Below, in pieces: positions 7,552-9,158 of a DNA stretch of 9,158 bases. The notes beneath the pieces are model-generated. The model saw only the letters and a list, made by a program, of their open reading frames with translations. It was not told the DNA's origin and ran no database searches. Both the position numbers and the translations under genes were made by a program. The stretch is from NCBI GenBank assembly GCA_030631525.1, contig DAOVKY010000016.1, positions 1-9,158 of the forward strand, given 5' to 3'. Each line of letters begins with the position of its first letter. The stretch's first letter is position 1. The stretch comes from a bacterium (GTDB taxonomy: Bacteria; JAHJDO01).

Positions 7552-8498
7552 CATATTTCCTTACAGTTCAGATAATTTTTGCATATATTCTGGATCTGCT
7601 TATAGGCGATCCCAAATGCCTTCCTCATCCAATTGTCTTAATAGGCAGGGTAATAGAGATATTAGAAAAGGGCATAACAAAAGTTATAACTAATAAAAAA
7701 GTTGCCGGGGGAATACTTGTATTTCTAGTTGTGGTTGGAACATATTTTTTTGTTTTTATGTTGATAGGGCTCGCAGTACGTTTGCACCTAATTCTAGGAA
7801 TAATAGTAAGTATTTATTTTATTTTTGTCTCGTTGTCAGTAAAAGACCTCGCAATTGAAACAAACAGAGTGTATACATCTCTAAATAGGAATAATTTATC
7901 TCTGGCAAGGGTGAATCTGTCAAGAATTGTCGGAAGGGATACTAAAGACTTAAATGAAAGAGAAATTATAAGAGCCAGTGTGGAAACTGTGGCAGAGAAC
8001 ACAGTAGATGGGATTATTTCTCCTCTTTTCTTTGCATTTATAGGAGGAGCGCCTTTATCTATGGCGTACAAGGCAATAAATACACTTGATTCAATGGTGG
8101 GATATAAGAATAAGAGATATATAGATTTTGGATGGGCATCCGCTAGGTTAGATGACATAGCTAATTTTATACCTGCGCGAATATCAATACTGTTAATCCC
8201 AATAGCTTCATTTATCTGTAGAAAAAGAGTTAGAAGTTCTATTAGAATAATTTTAAGAGATAGGAAGAAGCATGCAAGTCCAAACAGCGGTATTCCCGAA
8301 GCAGCATTTGCAGGAGCACTTGGAGTGAGAATTGGAGGAACAAATTATTATGAGGGAAAACTGGTTGAGAAATCTTGTATAGGTAATGCTGAGAAGCCTT
8401 TGGAGCTTTTAGACATAAAAGATTCTATAAAGATAATGTATGTATGTTCTGCATTGTCAATAGCTTTTGGTTGCTGTATAAAAATGTTAATAAAATAG
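7548..8498 (+). CDS. cbiB: Adenosylcobinamide-phosphate synthase, membrane protein
   Basis: Joins aminopropanol phosphate from CobD to adenosylcobyric acid, giving adenosylcobinamide phosphate, in the inner membrane. The N-terminal helix leads into DLLIGDPKCLPHPIVLIGR (16-34), a CbiB hallmark. SVETVAENTVDGIISPLFF starts at 144, DSMVGYKNKRYIDFGWASARLDDIANFIPAR ends at 211 (with GWASARLDD from 195), and the C-terminal block carries NSGIPEAAFAGALGVRIGG and NYYEG. Hydrophobic segments lie around residues 4-20, 54-98, 158-170, 206-222 and 298-313. The 316-residue length is normal. The start lies in an ATGA overlap with cobD and has no strong Shine-Dalgarno of its own, so it probably depends on coupled translation. 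All features look intact. Confidence 0.95.
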   Translation: MTYFLTVQIIFAYILDLLIGDPKCLPHPIVLIGRVIEILEKGITKVITNKKVAGGILVFLVVVGTYFFVFMLIGLAVRLHLILGIIVSIYFIFVSLSVKDLAIETNRVYTSLNRNNLSLARVNLSRIVGRDTKDLNEREIIRASVETVAENTVDGIISPLFFAFIGGAPLSMAYKAINTLDSMVGYKNKRYIDFGWASARLDDIANFIPARISILLIPIASFICRKRVRSSIRIILRDRKKHASPNSGIPEAAFAGALGVRIGGTNYYEGKLVEKSCIGNAEKPLELLDIKDSIKIMYVCSALSIAFGCCIKMLIK

Positions 8499-8499
8499 T

Positions 8500-8505
8500 G
8501 GAGGT
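8500..8505 (+). promoter_or_regulatory. Shine-Dalgarno of cobT
   Basis: GGAGGT in the 12-base cbiB-cobT gap, 5 bases before the ATG at 8511. It gives cobT its own strong initiation site, unlike cbiB and pduX. Confidence 0.8.
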
Positions 8506-8510
8506 AAGTC

Positions 8511-9158
8511 ATGGACAAAATCAAACAGGTAATTAGTAGAATCAAGCCATTAAATTCAAAACTTATGGACGAAGCGAAGAAAATGCTTGATAATCTTACC
8601 AAGCCGAGAGAAAGCCTGGGGAGATTGGAGGAGTTTGCAGAACAAGTTGTCGGAATTACAGGAAATCTCAAACCTGAATTCAGGGATAAGGTGATTTTTA
8701 CAATGGCCGCTGATCATGGAGTGGTAGAAGAAGGTGTTAGTGCATTCCCTCAGGAAGTTACACCTCAAATGGTATATAATTTTTTAAGAGAAGGTGCAGG
8801 TATTAATGTCTTAGCTAGACACGTTGGAGCAAATGTAATTGTCATTGATATGGGAGTGGCTGCCGAAATCCGAAATTCTCCCGAAAGCCTTCGGGCCGAA
8901 ATCCGAAATTTTATAGATAAAAAGGTGGGTTTTGGCACTAAGAACATGACAAAAGGTTCTGCAATGACAAGAGAGGAAGCGGTGAAATCAATAGAGAATG
9001 GAATAGAAGTATTTATGGAAGTTAAAAAACAGGGGATTGATATATTAGGGACAGGGGATATGGGTATAGGGAATACTACCCCAAGCAGCGCAGTGATTGC
9101 AGCTTTCTCAGGAATTGAGGCTGAGAAAGTCACAGGTCGTGGAACAGGAATTTCAGAT
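8511..9158 (+). CDS. cobT: Nicotinate-nucleotide--dimethylbenzimidazole phosphoribosyltransferase, 3' partial
   Basis: Transfers the phosphoribosyl group of NaMN to the lower-ligand base, giving an alpha-ribazole 5'-phosphate and nicotinate, in the cytosol. The first 216 codons are present and the frame runs off the right edge, so the C-terminal catalytic glutamate (Glu317 in Salmonella) cannot be checked. Visible family blocks are LTKPRESLGRLEEFA (29-43), MAADHGVVEEGVSAFPQEVT (65-84), DMGVAA (113-118), VGFGTKNMTKGSAMTREEA (139-157) and DILGTGDMGIGNTTPSSAV (from about 179). Between DMGVAA and IDKKVGFGT there is an unusual 16-residue stretch, ending at F134, built from a repeat in which AEIRN appears at 118-122 and again at 129-133. 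This is longer than I expect for the family and is described separately. It is the last visible gene of the nadB-pduX-cobD-cbiB operon. Confidence 0.94.
   Translation, partial: MDKIKQVISRIKPLNSKLMDEAKKMLDNLTKPRESLGRLEEFAEQVVGITGNLKPEFRDKVIFTMAADHGVVEEGVSAFPQEVTPQMVYNFLREGAGINVLARHVGANVIVIDMGVAAEIRNSPESLRAEIRNFIDKKVGFGTKNMTKGSAMTREEAVKSIENGIEVFMEVKKQGIDILGTGDMGIGNTTPSSAVIAAFSGIEAEKVTGRGTGISD
8862..8910. repeat. Palindromic repeat inserted in frame inside cobT
   Basis: Two identical 16-base copies of GCCGAAATCCGAAATT (8862-8877 and 8895-8910) flank 17 bases. The perfect hairpin CCCGAA-AGCC-TTCGGG (8880-8895) takes in most of that spacer and the first base of copy 2. The repeat period is 33 bases, so the reading frame is kept and 11 residues are added. 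The 7-mer CCGAAAT occurs four times (8863, 8870, 8896, 8903), with CCGAAAG at 8881. This structure resembles small palindromic elements that insert into coding genes; no second copy occurs in the window. Confidence 0.75.

Noticed and set aside
7814..9133. Several - strand open frames opposite cbiB and cobT.
   Set aside because: They lie wholly antisense to well-conserved genes, overlap one another, and show no recognisable domain or ribosome-binding site.

Overview
The window is a stretch of AT-rich bacterial DNA in which every supported gene lies on the + strand. It has two parts. The left part (1 to about 3985) looks like accessory or defence DNA. The right part (about 4015 to 9158) is a tightly packed metabolic operon. 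The lineage cannot be fixed from sequence alone. Low GC, a restriction-modification gene beside a dispersed-repeat-like hairpin, and a palindromic repeat inside a coding region fit an uncultivated or anaerobic bacterium, but this is inference.

Left part: a long reading frame is already open at base 1 and runs to 3204. It encodes a single-chain restriction-modification enzyme with a PD-(D/E)XK nuclease domain, then an N6-adenine methyltransferase, then an HsdS-like target-recognition domain. Its true start lies just outside the window. The 107-base gap that follows (3205-3311) holds a nested inverted repeat whose core resembles a repeat common in many bacterial genomes. Next comes a 223-residue Cas4/DUF2779-N-like nuclease with an intact catalytic set and a probable Fe-S cysteine cluster. 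It seems to lack the C-terminal half found in the long members of its family.

Right part: nadB (L-aspartate oxidase, NAD synthesis) is followed by pduX-like L-threonine kinase, cobD (threonine-phosphate decarboxylase), cbiB (adenosylcobinamide-phosphate synthase) and a 3'-truncated cobT (nicotinate-nucleotide:dimethylbenzimidazole phosphoribosyltransferase). The junctions are ATGA overlaps, a 38-base overlap with an embedded Shine-Dalgarno, or a 12-base gap, so co-transcription and translational coupling are very likely.

Together PduX, CobD and CbiB make the aminopropanol-phosphate linker from threonine and attach it to adenosylcobyric acid. CobT activates the lower-ligand base using nicotinate mononucleotide (NaMN). 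NadB starts the pathway that makes NaMN, which gives a plausible metabolic reason for its place in the operon. The remaining nucleotide-loop genes (cobU/cobY, cobS, cobC) would be expected downstream but are not seen.

The most unusual item is inside cobT. A 17-base segment containing a perfect 6-bp hairpin is flanked by 16-base direct repeats (8862-8910). It adds an 11-residue repeat in frame, immediately before a conserved stretch, in the manner of palindromic elements that insert into protein-coding genes.
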